Notes: generated from the letters alone by a model not told the origin. Counted from the first letter of the stretch, positions 1 to 11,426 are shown. The stretch: DNA of 64,000 bases from Anastrepha obliqua (GCF_027943255.1 NC_072893.1:63830001-63894000); one strand, 5' to 3'. A program made the numbers and translations.

Positions 1-659
1 CAGTGATCGATGTGAATTCGAGAAGACTTGTAATTATTTTAGGCTCCTATTGCAGAAGGTACTTAGAGCACGATGAGATGGAGCCAAGCCATGCCTTTGC
101 AAGATAGTCAATCATTTTAACTCTTACTTTATTTGCGAATGTAGATATTACCGACTTATAAAATTTTTACAACCATTACTCTGTTGAAATGCTGCTCTTC
201 TGAGTTCCATGCCACCGTGAGAAGCAGCGGATAATATTTGCACTGATGCCCTATTCTCTGCACTATGCACCACATGCGTATATCTAATAAAAATGAATTT
301 CATCATAACTCACATACAATTTGGTTTATTTCATAAACCAATCATACCAGATCCCGTAAGAAGAATAGCAGCCACGTGTAATCAAATTTAGGGAAAAATG
401 GTTCAGGAAAAAAGAACTCCAAAAAAAAACAATGTTTTTCAGCATCTTACTATTTTGGTGTTTCTCAAAGAAACCAGAAAATAACTTTTTTTTTATTCCT
501 CTTACGTAGTTTTGTGGCGATTATTTATGTCCTTTATTCTGTATATACTCATAAGTATATCCACCCGCACTTTTTGCAAAACTCAAAAAATTAAATAAAA
601 ACTAAAAATTTTATATAATTTTTGCCTGAGAAATCATGCACATTTCAGACAGCTAATTG
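1..659. other. AT-rich non-coding stretch
   Basis: No reading frame, RNA gene or repeat family is recognised here. The sequence is AT-rich with short A and T runs and looks like ordinary intronic or intergenic fly DNA. Confidence 0.5.
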
Positions 660-2345
660 AAAACAGATACAATCCAAAACTAACCGATAATAAGGAGTAA
701 GAAGCGATAATCATATATAATCGATTAATAATCGTTTTCAGGAAAGAGTTAAATACATTCGATAAAATAAAAAAAAAACATTAGGAAAGTTCGAAACCAG
801 TATCACAGGTACACTACAAGTAGCACTAAAGTGCCTTTTTGATACAATAATGTAGAGCACTACCTGCAAAAAATTAGAAAACTTAAAGGATGGAAAAAAA
901 TCATCTACAGCCATGATGTAGTGGAGGAGATAAAAGGCATCTAGGTTGGAGAATTGCCTCATACTATACCCAAAAGGTACACTAAGGAGCCTCAAGCGTC
1001 TAGCCGGCAGACCCGGACATTAGAAAAGAAAGTGTTCAACAGCATCCCCACAGCTTCTGCAATCGGAGTAAAAATACATTAGTCGGTAAAAAAAAATAAA
1101 CACAATGAACATAGATAATCGATTACAAATTGCTTTTTAAGAAAGGTTCTACTACATATATGCAATAAATAGAAAAGCGATCAATTAAATCAATAGATTA
1201 AAATTTTTCTTTTCATTATTCGATTCAAAATCAATCGATAAATAATTAATCGACAATGAGTAGTAAAAGCAATGCACAAAGATGCTCGTTTGGAAATAAT
1301 TTTTCAAGCTATGATTTAATAAATTCGATAAACGCAAAAAGGTGATAGATTATATAAAAACGAAGCGATAAACATGAAAAATCGATTGATTTTCGAAATT
1401 TTTTTATAAAATCGATAAACCGAAAAACTAATCGATTATAAGAAGCAAAAACGATAAACCTAAATTAATAATTAAAAATCGTTTTTGAGGACGGGTTTTA
1501 ATATACTCGATAAACACAAAAAATGATCGATTACCTGAAGTGAAAGCGATAAATATGGATAATCAAGTGAAAATAGTTTCCTTAAATTTGTTTGTTGTAT
1601 TTTTGTACATTCGATGAACAGAAAAACTCAGAAACGATTGTAAGAAGCAAGAACGATAAAATCTAATTTTAAAACAAATCGTTTTTGAGAACAGCTTTTA
1701 ATATAAATACATATATGATAAACACAAAAAATTATCGATTATCTAACGTAAAAGCGAATAAAAAAGTTTGTTATAATAGATTTATATAAATTCGACATAA
1801 AGGTTAATAGATTGTAAGAAGCAAAAACGACGAACATAGATTATTGATTAAAAATCGCTTTGAGGATGAGTGTTAATATATTTGATAAAAACAAATAATG
1901 ATTCATTACATTAAGTGAAAGTGATGAGCATAGATAATCGATAGATTTCTCAGATTATTTTTTATAAATTCGATAAACCCAAAACATTATCGATAATATA
2001 TAGTGAAAGCGATAAACATGACTAGTCGATTCAAAAATGTTTTCTAAAATATTTTATCTATGCATTATTATGAATAATTATTCCACTGAAAGGTAAGAAA
2101 AAAAAGGAACAAGCACTGGCTGCTAAGGCTTTCGGCTGAGTTTTCTAGAATATATTTTAATAGATTGCATAAACGCAAAATTGTATCGATTATAAGAAGT
2201 GGAAACGATAAAAAGAGATTATTGATTAAAAATCGTTTTTGAGATAGGCTTTAGTACATTCGATAAACATAAAAAAGAATAAAAAGTAAAACGGATACAC
2301 AGAGATAATCGACTAAAAATCATTTTTAAGATATGGCTGAACACA
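660..2345. repeat. Degenerate CGATAA/ATCGAT tandem array
   Basis: The motif CGATAAAC and the palindrome ATCGAT recur through about 1.7 kb. A composite unit of roughly 175-200 bp, made of two related halves of about 90-100 bp, can be followed. Landmarks are ACGATAAA at 1450, 1652, 1826 and 2206, and a GTTTTTGAG-like segment near 1480, 1681, 1859 and 2233. A looser match is seen near 735 and 1132. Copies have diverged by substitutions and small indels, so this is an old minisatellite or satellite-like array. Several CGATAA words sit in TATCGATA-like contexts, which resemble the fly DRE motif. Whether any protein binds them is not shown by the sequence. Confidence 0.7.
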
Positions 2346-2853
2346 TTTTACTCAGTGAATTATGCAGAAAGGGAATTGTTTTGCGCGTTATATTTTGCCA
2401 TATTCCACGGAAGGCTCCTGACCCAACTTATTTAACGTTTATTACTTTTCAGGAATACCTGAACTAAATTTAAAGAAACTAAGTTCATACAAATCTTTAT
2501 AATCCTCACGGAATTTATTTTAAATACCTGCCAATAAAATAAATTACGTTCACTTACACTTGGAATTAAGTTTTCTTCGAGATCCAGCGACAAACGAGGG
2601 TCACATATGGTTATACATATATCTACCGCTGCAGAGAACTTCGAAGTCTAAAAGTGCAAGGAAAACCAACCCAATCGGCAAAAACAACTCAAACTTTCGC
2701 TACGCCAGTTTCATTTACTATTTCTTTCAGCCACTATTAATGCGCTTTTGATTTGTCAAGGCCCCTTTTTCCATCCATTTTCCTTCACTTCGCACAGGTA
2801 TTGCACATGCAGCTGTTCCTTATCACGCCGAAGTGCTGGGAGTGGAAGGGCAT

Positions 2854-2871
2854 ACACACACACACACACAC
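2854..2871. repeat. (CA)n microsatellite
   Basis: About nine perfect CA dinucleotides. Confidence 0.9.
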
Positions 2872-3398
2872 GTGCTCATAGTCACTTGCATTATTTGCAC
2901 ACTTCTCACTCAGCAGCGTGCAAGTTTTTTTTTTCGTATGTTTGTGTGTGCCTGTAATTGTTTGCGAAATTGAGTGCACAATGCACTCAACACCCTTTTG
3001 CAAGTTTTAGGTGAGCTTACGAAATACGTATAAGTGTATGTAGCAAGGAAGAAAGCAGCTGTAGCAGAAATGCAGTAAAGATGGAATCTAGCAAAACATC
3101 CTTCAAGCAGCACAACTGCAAGAGCAATAAGTCGTTTTTACCGTAAGGACGCATCACCTTGGCACGATTGTCAATTTAATTAATTTCAACTATTTCAGTT
3201 GCTTAATTTTTCACTTTGTTTTTCTGCCATTTTATTTGTATTTTTAGTGCTACGAAGTTTTAAAATTAAAAATGAGCACAAAGTAAATGATTTGAGGTCA
3301 TTTGTACGCTGAAGAGTAAATGGCTTGAATGACTGAGGATAAAAGTGTGTAGTAAGATAGTAAGACTGATGAAGGGGCACACTAGTAAACAATGGTAA

Positions 3399-3417
3399 GA
3401 GAGAGAGAGAGCGAGAA
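3399..3417. repeat. (GA)n microsatellite
   Basis: A short GA run with one interruption (GAGAGCGAGA). Confidence 0.8.
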
Positions 3418-4284
3418 GCAAGACGTTGAATGTGGAAGCTTTAATTAATTTTGTGATTTATCTGCACCGTCGTCGCTACTTTGTGGAAACGTAGGACGAT
3501 AATAGAGAATATAATTCGTGAGAAAGAATTACTGCTTGATGCAGTAAAAGTAAACTGGCAACTTCAAAACAACCAACATCCGACTGACAGGACTACACAT
3601 AGTGCGTGTGTATGCGTGTATGTGTTGCAGCTTGTCTTTCATTGTGACTTGCCGCCTTCATGCGGCACGCCTACATACATTTGCTACCTGCGCCGCTGCT
3701 GTTGATGTCTTCAGTTGATCATTAGCGTTGCTATGACTTCATGTTGCAACAACGACTGTTGCAAACGTTGCATCCTTCGGCCACATGTTATTTGTTATTT
3801 ACGTTGTTTACTACTCTCTGATTTTATGTCCTTTGTGAATTGCGTGGAAGCCCTTGCTGATGACTTTAAGGCGTTTTATCTACTCTTCTTTCAGTTGTCT
3901 GCTGTGTTTTTTGTGCAGCCACTAAGCAAGGACTGAAATGGGTTGCATCAGTTCCTTGTAGCTACATATTAAAAATGTCTAAAAATCTAGTAAAGACGCA
4001 GCTTTTTATTTGATATTAAAAATAATGTACTTCTGCCATGTTTTGGAAATTGTGGTGAATAAAAAGTCGACTCATGTGCTAGAAAAAGTATTTTTTTAAT
4101 TAAGTAAACAAATAAAAACTTGAAGAAAAAAAAAACCGAATGCATATAATTGGCACTTACATCTTTTGTTAGATTTTTGGTCCAGCTCCTCCTCCAATTT
4201 ATAGAGGTTTTCATAGCAGAAATATTCTCGGAGGTTCGCAATTGCCTGTCTTTTTCTTCTTGATCGGTGCGATATTCATCTAAG

Positions 4285-4545
4285 CATCGTTTCTTTCTTG
4301 TGCTAACCGGCACCAGTTAGACACACCAAGTGAAGCCAAATTCTTCTTCACTCTGATCTTTCCAACGCAGAGGAGACCTAACTCATCTCTTACTACCACC
4401 AGCCGATACCGCGTCAAATACTTTCAGGGTCGGAATGTTTGTATCCTTCCGGACGACATGATTCAGCTAACGAATCCGGATAAATATTTTTTTAAATTCG
4501 CTACGTTATGTCTTTGTCGTCGTACAGCTCATACAGTTCGCTGGA
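4285..4545 (-). mobile_element. RTE-like non-LTR retrotransposon, 3' fragment
   Basis: On the minus strand this is the 3' coding end of the same retroelement family seen at 34.5-35.2 kb. The plus-strand words CTTTCCAACGCAGAGGAG and GCTAACCGGC, and the spacing between them, match that copy. Translation gives degraded pieces of the region after the RT thumb (the ELYELYDD-like and VFDAVS-like parts), with frame breaks and no intact frame. It abuts a SINE fragment at about 4549. Clade assignment as RTE-like is by general resemblance only. Confidence 0.75.
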
Positions 4546-4548
4546 GTG

Positions 4549-4605
4549 CTGATCGCTATTAGAAAATAACCTTTTCTACAATTTTGGTATTTCACGACCG
4601 CAACT
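4549..4605 (-). mobile_element. tRNA-derived SINE fragment
   Basis: This matches the reverse complement of the middle of the SINE at 24850-25150 (CGCTATTAGAAAA, then TTTTGGTATTTCAC). Only about 57 bp remain, next to the RTE-like fragment. Confidence 0.65.
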
Positions 4606-4924
4606 CACAAATCCATTAAGCTATGCCAATAAAAGCAGATTTTTTACTCAGTAAAATTATTGAATTAGGAAAAATATGGAAAGAAGTATTTTCGTTAGTT
4701 TAATTAGAGCTCCTGGAGGGCTCGTGCGCTCCACGATTTCGTGTTTGCAACACAAATATCCATAAAAACTCCTTTGATCTTAGAGCACAAAAAGTAATGG
4801 AAAGGAAAAATGTATCATAATGGAATAAAAGCACTCTGGCAATATTGCTCATTGCAGTGAAGTGTGAAGGGATGGGATTTAAATTACAGGGAGGCACAAG
4901 TGGGTCGGAAATTCATTACTCAGC

Positions 4925-5350
4925 AAACTTGCCAGGTTTATAGATGAATCTTAGCTTTTTGTCGAGGCGGAGAGCATTCAGCTTGTCCATTCTCAATACA
5001 TATATCTGACCCAAAAATGTACGATCTAAGTCCGACAAAAGCCTGATAGCGATAAAGAAAATTCTCTGTACCATCTTCATCCTTCAAGCAAGGTGTATCT
5101 ATGATGCCTATGGTGATTATATATCGTCATCAGGGATTGTCTCACGTAATCAGTGTTATCAGTGCTATCAGGGCTCGTAGCTCACTCTTCCTCTGTCCGA
5201 GAAGGAATTTCGTTACCACCCAGCTTTTCCAGGAAACACTTTGTCGTGTGCAGGTTCCCATGAGATTTTTTAGAAGAAAAAAACCTCAGTTTGTCAATTC
5301 GCCAGTCAGTTCATTGGCTTGAACACCACAGTGTACCAGGACCACTTGAG
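4925..5350 (-). mobile_element. RNase H-bearing non-LTR retrotransposon, C-terminal relic
   Basis: The minus-strand translation runs from the end of an RNase H domain (VHCGVQANELTGEL, equivalent to the usual HxGxxGNExAD block) into the C-terminal region that follows it in I/LOA/R1-type elements. It includes FLLGQRKSELRALIALIT, then a CLKDEDGTEN segment and an aromatic/RS-rich stretch replacing the zinc-knuckle region. Frames are broken by stops and indels. This is a dead 5'-truncated insertion of a lineage different from the RTE-like copies. Confidence 0.65.
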
Positions 5351-5546
5351 TTTAAGTTCATTCCTATCAGAGTTTAGCTTCAACTTATATTTGGCCTACT
5401 GTGCCGCTATTTTGTCAGTTTGCTAGTATAAAATACTTGCTAGGCCGAGGCGAGTAGATATGTTGCTTACTAATGTGGATATTTAGGAGAGTACTTCTAT
5501 AGTATTGCAAGAAGTTGGAGAAGAGGGTCGTGGAATAGATAAAATA

Positions 5547-6195
5547 TTAGGTGCGCAAAAAGTTCCCGCTGTTTGTCAATAGGTGTCGCCAGCAGTGTGA
5601 GCTAGTCGATTCTAACATCATCTAAACGTCATAAGCCAAGCTAAGACATATTGTAAATAAAATCCTTCGACTCATTAGTGACTTTGTTTTGGTATCATAC
5701 ACTTTTGGTTTTGTGAAAATGTCTGATTTTGTGCCGAATAATCGTCATTTACGGGAAGTGATTTTCCTTTTTCATTCGAAAAAAAACGGCTGCTCAAGCA
5801 CATCGAGAGCTACAAAAAGTTTATGGAGATGCTGATTTAAGTGAAACAACGTGCCGATATTGGTTCTGTCGCTTCAAAGACGGTGATTTTAATGTTGACG
5901 ACCGTCCGCATGAAGGAAGGCCAAAAACCTTCGAAGAGCTTGCTTCAGTATTAGGAGTTACCCGCCAATCCTTTTCCAAGCGACTGCATGCTTTTAGAAT
6001 GATTCAGAAACAGGGGACTTGGGTTCCTTAAGAGTTAAAACCAAGGGATGTTGAACATCGGTTTTTCGTCTGTGAACAGCTGCTGTAGCGGCGAAAAAGG
6101 AAGGGTTTTCTACATCACATCGATGAGAAATGGATCCATTACAGCAATCCAAAGAAAACAAAGTCATGGGAACTCCCCGGTCATGCTTCTATGTC
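5547..6195 (+). mobile_element. mariner (TTAGGTGCGC-TIR family) copy 1, 5' part
   Basis: The left terminal repeat begins TTAGGTGCGCAAAAAG and is preceded by TA (5545-5546), the expected mariner target duplication. It is the same TIR as copy 2 at 13234-14335, including the shared CCCGCTGTTTGTCAATAGG segment. The right end is absent. At about 6195 the mariner sequence passes directly into a minus-strand RTE-like fragment, so the mariner was truncated by, or recombined with, that element. Confidence 0.85.
5719..6195 (+). pseudogene. mariner transposase pseudogene (N-terminal half)
   Basis: The original start is ATG at 5719 (MSDFVPNNRHLRE, the usual mauritiana-type mariner beginning). The frame shifts by one A in the A-run near 5784 and continues with the HTH region (ETTCRYWFCRFKDGDF). 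Relative to copy 2 an in-frame block of about 17-18 codons is missing between KTFE and ELASVLGV. Two nonsense codons follow, at WVP*EL and CEQLL*R. Three codons (VTG) before the first catalytic Asp are also lost, giving FLHHIDEKW. The frame ends at PGHA where the RTE-like element begins, so residues D2 and D3 are absent. It cannot make a functional transposase. Confidence 0.9.
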
Positions 6196-7115
6196 GTCGT
6201 GAAGCCAAGTCCTTCTCCATTTGATCTTTCCAACGCTGAGGAAGTCTTCCTCTTCCTCTGCTACCACCAGCTGGTACCGCATCGAATACTTTCAGAGCTG
6301 GAGCGTTCCGTTTGACGTACAATTCAGCCAACGTAGCCGCTGGATCTTTATTCGCTGCACCATATGTCTATGTCGTCGTGAAGCTCATACAGCTCAGCGT
6401 TCCATCGCCTGCGATATTCGCCGTTGCCAACGTGTAAAGGTCCAAAAATCTTACGCAGAATCTTTCTCTCGAACACTCCAAGCGTCGCTTCATTGGATGT
6501 TGCCATCGTCCAAGCTTCTGCGCCATATGTTAGGACGGGCATGATGAGAGCCTTGTAGAGTGTTAGTTTTGTTCGTCGAGAGAGGACTTTACTGCCCAGT
6601 TGCCTACTTAGTCCAAAGTAGTACTTGTTGGCAAGAGAGATTCTACGTTGGATTTCCAGGCTGACATTGTTTTCGGTGTTAATGCTGGTTCCTAAATACA
6701 CGAAGTCTTCTACAACCTCGAAATTATAACTGTCTAGAGTGACGTGGGTGCCGATACGTGAGAGCGCCGACTGTTTGTTTGAAGACAGGAGGTACTTCGT
6801 CTTGCCCTCGTACACCACCAGACCCTTTCGCTTTGCCTCTTTATCCAGTTTGGAGAAGACAGAACTAACAGCGCGGCTGTTATGGCCGATGATGTCGCTC
6901 TTATAAAAAATTGTGCCTGAGCGATTAAGTTCTGCGGCTCGTACGATCCTCTCCAAAATCAGGTTAAAGAAGTCACAGGACAGCGAGTCACCATGTGTGA
7001 AACCTCGTTTGGTATCAAATGGCTCGGAGAGGTTCTTCCCAATTCTGATGGCGCTGCTGGTGTTGAGCAATGTCATCTTGCAAAGCCGTATTAGTTTTGT
7101 CTAATTCTACCAAAT
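6196..7115 (-). mobile_element. RTE-like non-LTR retrotransposon, 5'-truncated copy
   Basis: A minus-strand insertion covering the RT palm through the region after the thumb. It matches the 34.5-35.2 kb copy at the DNA level (for example GTTAGTTTTGTTCGTCGAGA in both). Its 3' end lies against mariner copy 1 near 6196. Its 5' side decays near 7115, where an in-frame stop precedes KLIRLCK. Confidence 0.85.
6348..7108 (-). pseudogene. Reverse transcriptase pseudogene lacking the YADD motif
   Basis: The frame reads KLIRLCKMTLLNTSSA, then RT motif B (KRGFTHGDSLSCDFFNLILE), then directly DIIGHNSRAV, motif D (GLVVYEGKTKY), motif E (DFVYLGTSI), the thumb (LTYGAEAWT) and ERKILRKIFGPL. The segment that should hold the catalytic YADD box, about ten residues between FYKS and DIIG (near 6896), is cleanly absent in frame. 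A two-base change near 6350 then shifts the frame after LHDDIDI. It is 242 codons from the first Met, but the Met is internal and the real protein began far upstream. It is dead as an enzyme because the metal-binding aspartates are missing. Confidence 0.85.
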
Positions 7116-8890
7116 TCAGGCATCGCGGATACCAAATGCAGACATCGCGGCCCAAATAGGCTTTTCATTGCATTAGCCAGGAGCTGGCGGCGATTTGTTT
7201 TTGGTCCTCGCACTTTTATTCAGCCTGCGCTGTCGCAGTGGTGGATGCGACAGCCTTTTATCTATTATTATTCCTAGGTATCATGATTTGCCAGAATAAT
7301 ATATATATCTATATATGTATGTTGGCTTATTTGTGATGTGAAAGGCCTATTGAAATTGGAGCTGAATATAAATCACCACAAAAGAAAGTCTGTCAAAGCA
7401 CCAAACACTAAAAGTTATCATCAAGCAAATATTATTATTGCTTTCTGGGAAAACCCAGCTCATCCCATCTCTAGTAAAATATTTCCAAATCACTAAAAGT
7501 TTACTGCCTGGTATTTTGTGCAAAAAATTCCAACATTCTTTTACCCACACAAATCTCATTTTAACATATTTTCTATCAACTCTAAATCAAGGTAAGAAAT
7601 TATCAAGTGACGTTTTCTGTAAATTACGCTGCTAATAGCTGCCGCCCACCAAAGTAACAAAGCACAAAAAGGGAACAAAACAGAGAAATGCGAACAAAGA
7701 AAATAAGAAATGTCAATCCATCAGTTTAGCCACACATCTCCCTTGTGCCATTTCCCAAATACTCTGCATTTAACGCAAGCTATGGGACTGGAAATTTGTT
7801 CAAATAAGCGAGTAGCAAGAAATGAAAGAAGAAAAAAAAAATCACAAATGAGCTAAAGGTTCGTCCCAACTCGCTCGCAACATCAAGTGGGTGGGACAAC
7901 GCAGCGTATATTTTACAACCTTAATTGCAAAGGCAAACACAAACACAAACACAGACATATACACGTACGCATTGCTTGATTGCACTCTTTTTTCCACACA
8001 TGCATATATACACGACCGCAAATTTGCAGCAATAAAGCACATAAGTACATGCTTACATGCTTACACACATACATATGTACATTAAGACACACAGGCTGCA
8101 AAACTCGTGCAATAAGTACAGGCGGAGTTGACTGATTGCCTCGTTGCCTGGTTGATTGTTTGCCGGAATTTTCCTTTCAACGGCAAACAATGGGCGATCA
8201 TAAGACGAATTATGCTGCCACTTACATATGTACATATGTAGCTTATTTTCCAATACACATTTCTATGGAATTACCTTTTTCATCCTGTTTTGGGCACTTG
8301 GTTTCTGTTTTCTTTTTTCTCTTGCTTTTTAGCACGCAATTTATGAGTCTAATTGGGCTTTACATTTTTCAATTTTCCCATTCGGAATATGTTTTTCCAA
8401 TTTGGTTTTTTATTTTCACTACTCGGCTTGACAGCTTTTATTTCGAACTTAAAAATTAAAAATTTCAAAGCAGACAAAAGCATTTTTAATTTATTGCACT
8501 TGATTGGTCTATGTGAATAACGAATGTGCCTATGAATTTTGATTTCATGATTTTTTCATAGAGCAGCAGTTGGTTACTGGTAATTGAAATTGATTACAAA
8601 TCTTAAGAAATAGGAAGAAAGAAGTTAGCACAGGCGAATAAGTCAGACTTAGACGGGTAGCACAGGTGGGTAATGTAAATTGGCTGAAAATTTATATAAA
8701 ATTCACAAGTTGTTGGAGTTCGGAAATGATGAAGCACAGCGTTTCTCTGCCAATTTCGTCAATTGTTTTCAACTGGATAGTTTTCAAGTGAAAACAAATG
8801 TATGATTTTGAAATATTTTCTCTGTTGCTGAAAATTGGATAGTTCAAAATGGATCAAGCGTCTCAGGGTAAAGGTCAAAAAGCGAATCGC
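7116..8890. other. Non-coding stretch
   Basis: No gene or recognisable element. It contains TA-rich words near 7300 and ACAAACACAAAC-type simple repeats near 7935-7965. Short open frames overlap on both strands and show no family signature. Confidence 0.5.
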
Positions 8891-8918
8891 CATAGTGAGT
8901 CATAAAATGTTATCTTCA

Positions 8919-9496
8919 GTAGCGGATGACGTGGCACTTATTGTCAGAGGGTAGATACTCTGATGGAACTGATGTAGGGTTATCTGAAGTTAGTTATGAA
9001 TTGGACCGCAAATTGCGGCCTTTCTATAAATCCTCTGAAGACGGAGCTCTTCTTATTTACGAGGAAATACAAAATACCTAGAGTGTTTCTCCCCTCAATA
9101 GCGGGCGCTCCATTGGTGCTCTCTGACAAGCTGAAGTACCTGGGACTTATCCTTGACAGAGGTCTTATGTGGAAGCCAAACATTGAGGAGAGAATCAGAA
9201 AGACAACAGTCGCCCTGTATGGTTGCAGGGACGCTATCGGCAAAAGATGGGACCTCTCGCCTAAAGTTACTTTTTGGCTTCATAACACGATTATAAAACC
9301 AATCTTGCTATACGGAGTCCTTGTCTGGTGGAACTCGCTAGAAAGGATGGTATCAGTTAAGAAGCTGGAAAGGGTACAAAGGTCTATCCTCATTGGAATC
9401 AGTGGGGCGCTCCATATCACTCCTACTCTAGAGCTTAACGCTATGTTGAATGTGGCACCCGTGCGCCGCAATCAGACTAAAGTGTCCGGGCCATGA
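8919..9496 (+). pseudogene. I/LOA-like RT domain, C-terminal half
   Basis: The first piece reads VADDVALIVRG (the usual aromatic before ADD is Val here) and then meets stops. The open frame from 8996 carries GLSINPLKTELFLFTR (motif D), LKYLGLILDRGLMWKP (motif E), a KTTVALYGC block and the thumb LLYGVLVWW. The frame is lost near 9480 after LNVAPV. The start Met is internal to the ancestral polyprotein. The DD pair survives, but stops at about 8952 and 8961 separate it from the rest. Confidence 0.85.
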
Positions 9497-9656
9497 GCTA
9501 AACTTAAGTTACGGACACTCTAGCATTCTTAGAAATATTGTGTTTATCCCCATAGTGCTGGGTCACTGTACACCAACGCTAGGTCCCAGCGGACCATTTT
9601 CTACTCATATTCCCTCAAGGGATGAGTGAGCGGCGTGCAACATTTGGCGGCAAGGT

Positions 9657-10018
9657 ATGGCAAACATGTTCACGGATGGCTCCAAGTTTAACGGACGGGT
9701 TGGTGGGGGAGTATTCGGTAAGGAGCTTCTCATCAAACTTAAATTCAGGCTTCCGGACCACTGTAGTGTTTTCCAAGCGGAGGTATCCGCTATTAAGGAA
9801 GCAGTGGACTGGTTGCTTACTTCGGTAATTACTGTTAAGGAAGTAAATATTTACTCCGATGGCCAGGTGGCAATTAGGGCCTTGGGTTCGTTGTTTGCGC
9901 GTTCGAGAAGGGTCGGGGAATATCTGGCTTCTCTCTCGATTGCATCCGAATACCTCGACATCAGGATCGTTTGGGTTCCCGGTCACAGCGGCATAGAGAG
10001 GGAAACCGCTGGGCTTAT
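9657..10018 (+). pseudogene. RNase H domain of I/LOA-like element
   Basis: The frame begins MANMFTDGSK and shows the RNase H pattern. The first Asp is at residue 7 (FTDGSK), Glu at residue 42 (FQAEVSAIKEA), the second Asp at residue 68 (YSDGQVAI), and then the WVPGHSGIE block with the conserved His. The frame then slips, and the end of the domain (GNRWAYELARQGT) continues in the next frame from about 9985. All visible catalytic positions are kept, so the damage is by frameshift rather than active-site change. RNase H removes the RNA strand during retrotransposition. Confidence 0.88.
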
Positions 10019-10380
10019 GAGCTGGCTAGACAGGGAACTTTGGAGATGGTTTCGTCGCGAAATGAGAGAATTGGGGTTCCCTTAAGAACCCGTGGTCTGC
10101 TCCTGAAAAGATGGGTCTCGAGTCAACTCAGCGAGCGCTATGCTAGTGCGCAAACTTGCAAGGTCGCGAGATCTTTCTGGCCACGGGTAAATCGGGGACG
10201 TTCGAGGGAACTCCTAAAGCTAACAAAGCTCCAGCTCTCGAATTTGGTGGGTATCCTTACCGGACATTGTCCGTTAGGTGTTCATCCGTTCTGCAGAAGC
10301 TGTCTTGAGGACGAGGTGGAATCATCCCAACACCCTCTTCTCAGCTGCCTGCTCTCGTCTGGCAAAGATTTAGACATCTA
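9990..10380 (+). pseudogene. C-terminal region of I/LOA-like element
   Basis: This continues RNase H (YELARQGT) and then the post-RNase H region, including KLQLSNLVGILTGHCPLGV and a Cys/His cluster (FCRSCLEDEVESSQHPLLSC) of the C-x2-C-x9-H-x4-C type. Similar clusters end the relics at 5.0, 24.6, 29.2, 31.2 and 40.0 kb. The stop is at about 10380. The family's usual CP after the last Cys is changed to CLLSSG, which suggests decay. Confidence 0.8.
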
Positions 10381-10628
10381 GGCTCTTATTTTTTCGCTAC
10401 GCTTGCGGATATAGCGGGTCTAAATATCAAAAATTTGGTGAAGTTCATCAGTAGCTTGTTGCGGCTAATTACGAACACAAATGAGCCACCGTGGGCGTCG
10501 TCGTAAAATGTATGGCATCATCGTCTCTAATGCCAAGGCTCCTTCTTCCTTCCCCTCTCTTTTCTCCTCTCCCCTGTATGGCATCACAACGGATTAAGCT
10601 AGGACAGCCATTTAACCCAGCCTAACCA

Positions 10629-11426
10629 TCTTCAGTACTTACTTATGCGACACTTGTAACTGCTCCTTCACAATTTTACGTCTCAAACCTATCCCAGAAA
10701 AAAATTCGCTTTGATAATTTCTTTAATTTCGCATTTAATGTGTGCAAAAAAAATTTTCGCCGTCAAATTCATAATTCATAACAAGAATGATAGAAACAAG
10801 ATTGCGCTTATCATACAGTGCGTGACGTCACACTAGTCTAGTTGTGCAGTGTTGCCAATTCTCTACTCTTCGCAATAAATTTAGTGCTTTTTTAACCTAA
10901 ATGCGAACCTGTTTGAGTTTGGTGTTTGTTTATTTTTTTAATTTGAAGCTAACAAACCTGTAAAAAAAAGATCTAAAAAAGACCACTCTTGCATTTAATG
11001 CTTAGGCTGAGAAGATTTAAGTGAGATTGAAAATTTGTTGATCTTTTTGAAAGTGAAAATTTGATTTTTTGCTTTTTTTGAAGTTATGCAAGAGTATTGG
11101 AAGTCTTCTTAACGTTTAAAACGTTTTTACAAATTTTAAAAAGTCTTTGAATTTACTGAATACGAATTAAAGCCAAAGAGGGTTAATTATACTAAAACTA
11201 AATAAAAAGATGACAGATAATACCGAAGAACCCATAATAACTTTTTTTTGAAAAAGGAGTACCTTATCTTGTTACATAACCTCAAATATAGCAAAAACAT
11301 GTTTTTCGGCCTTTTTGTAAAAAAACTCTTTTAACATAAATTAATTTATTACAAAAATTAATACAGTCTATTCTACATAAACGGAACATACTTATGTAAA
11401 AACATGGGCCTTTCTAAAATCGGCAT
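10629..11426. other. AT-rich non-coding stretch
   Basis: Nothing recognised. The sequence is rich in A and T runs. Confidence 0.5.

Larger units (their letters stand above)
2346..4284. other. Non-coding stretch with simple repeats
   Basis: There is no recognisable gene. It holds a (CA)n run at 2854-2871 and a (GA)n run at 3399-3417. Short open frames here are driven by these repeats or show no family signature. A TTTTAG|GTGAGC string near 3010 looks like a weak juxtaposed splice site but has a poor pyrimidine tract. Confidence 0.5.
8895..10628 (+). mobile_element. I/LOA-like non-LTR retrotransposon, copy A (5'-truncated)
   Basis: In order the plus strand holds the RT catalytic block remnant (ADDVAL at about 8922-8939), RT motifs D/E and thumb, RNase H, a C-terminal zinc-knuckle-like region, and a 3' UTR ending in ATTTAACCCAGCCTAACC at about 10611-10628. 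Frames are broken between the domains. A second, more decayed copy lies at 38750-40190 and a tail of this type at about 60541-60630. The clade name is by domain order, since an RNase H after the RT is typical of I and LOA lineages, and was not tested by phylogeny. Confidence 0.85.

Noticed and set aside
845..905. Minus-strand strong 3' splice site (TAATTTTTTGCAG) followed by GTAGTG
   Set aside because: The acceptor half is good, but GTAGTG is not an acceptable fly donor, so it is not a ratchet point. No exon follows either.
2985..3020. TTTTAG|GTGAGC as a recursive splice site
   Set aside because: The pyrimidine tract is short and broken by purines, and the donor is weaker than at the three reported sites.
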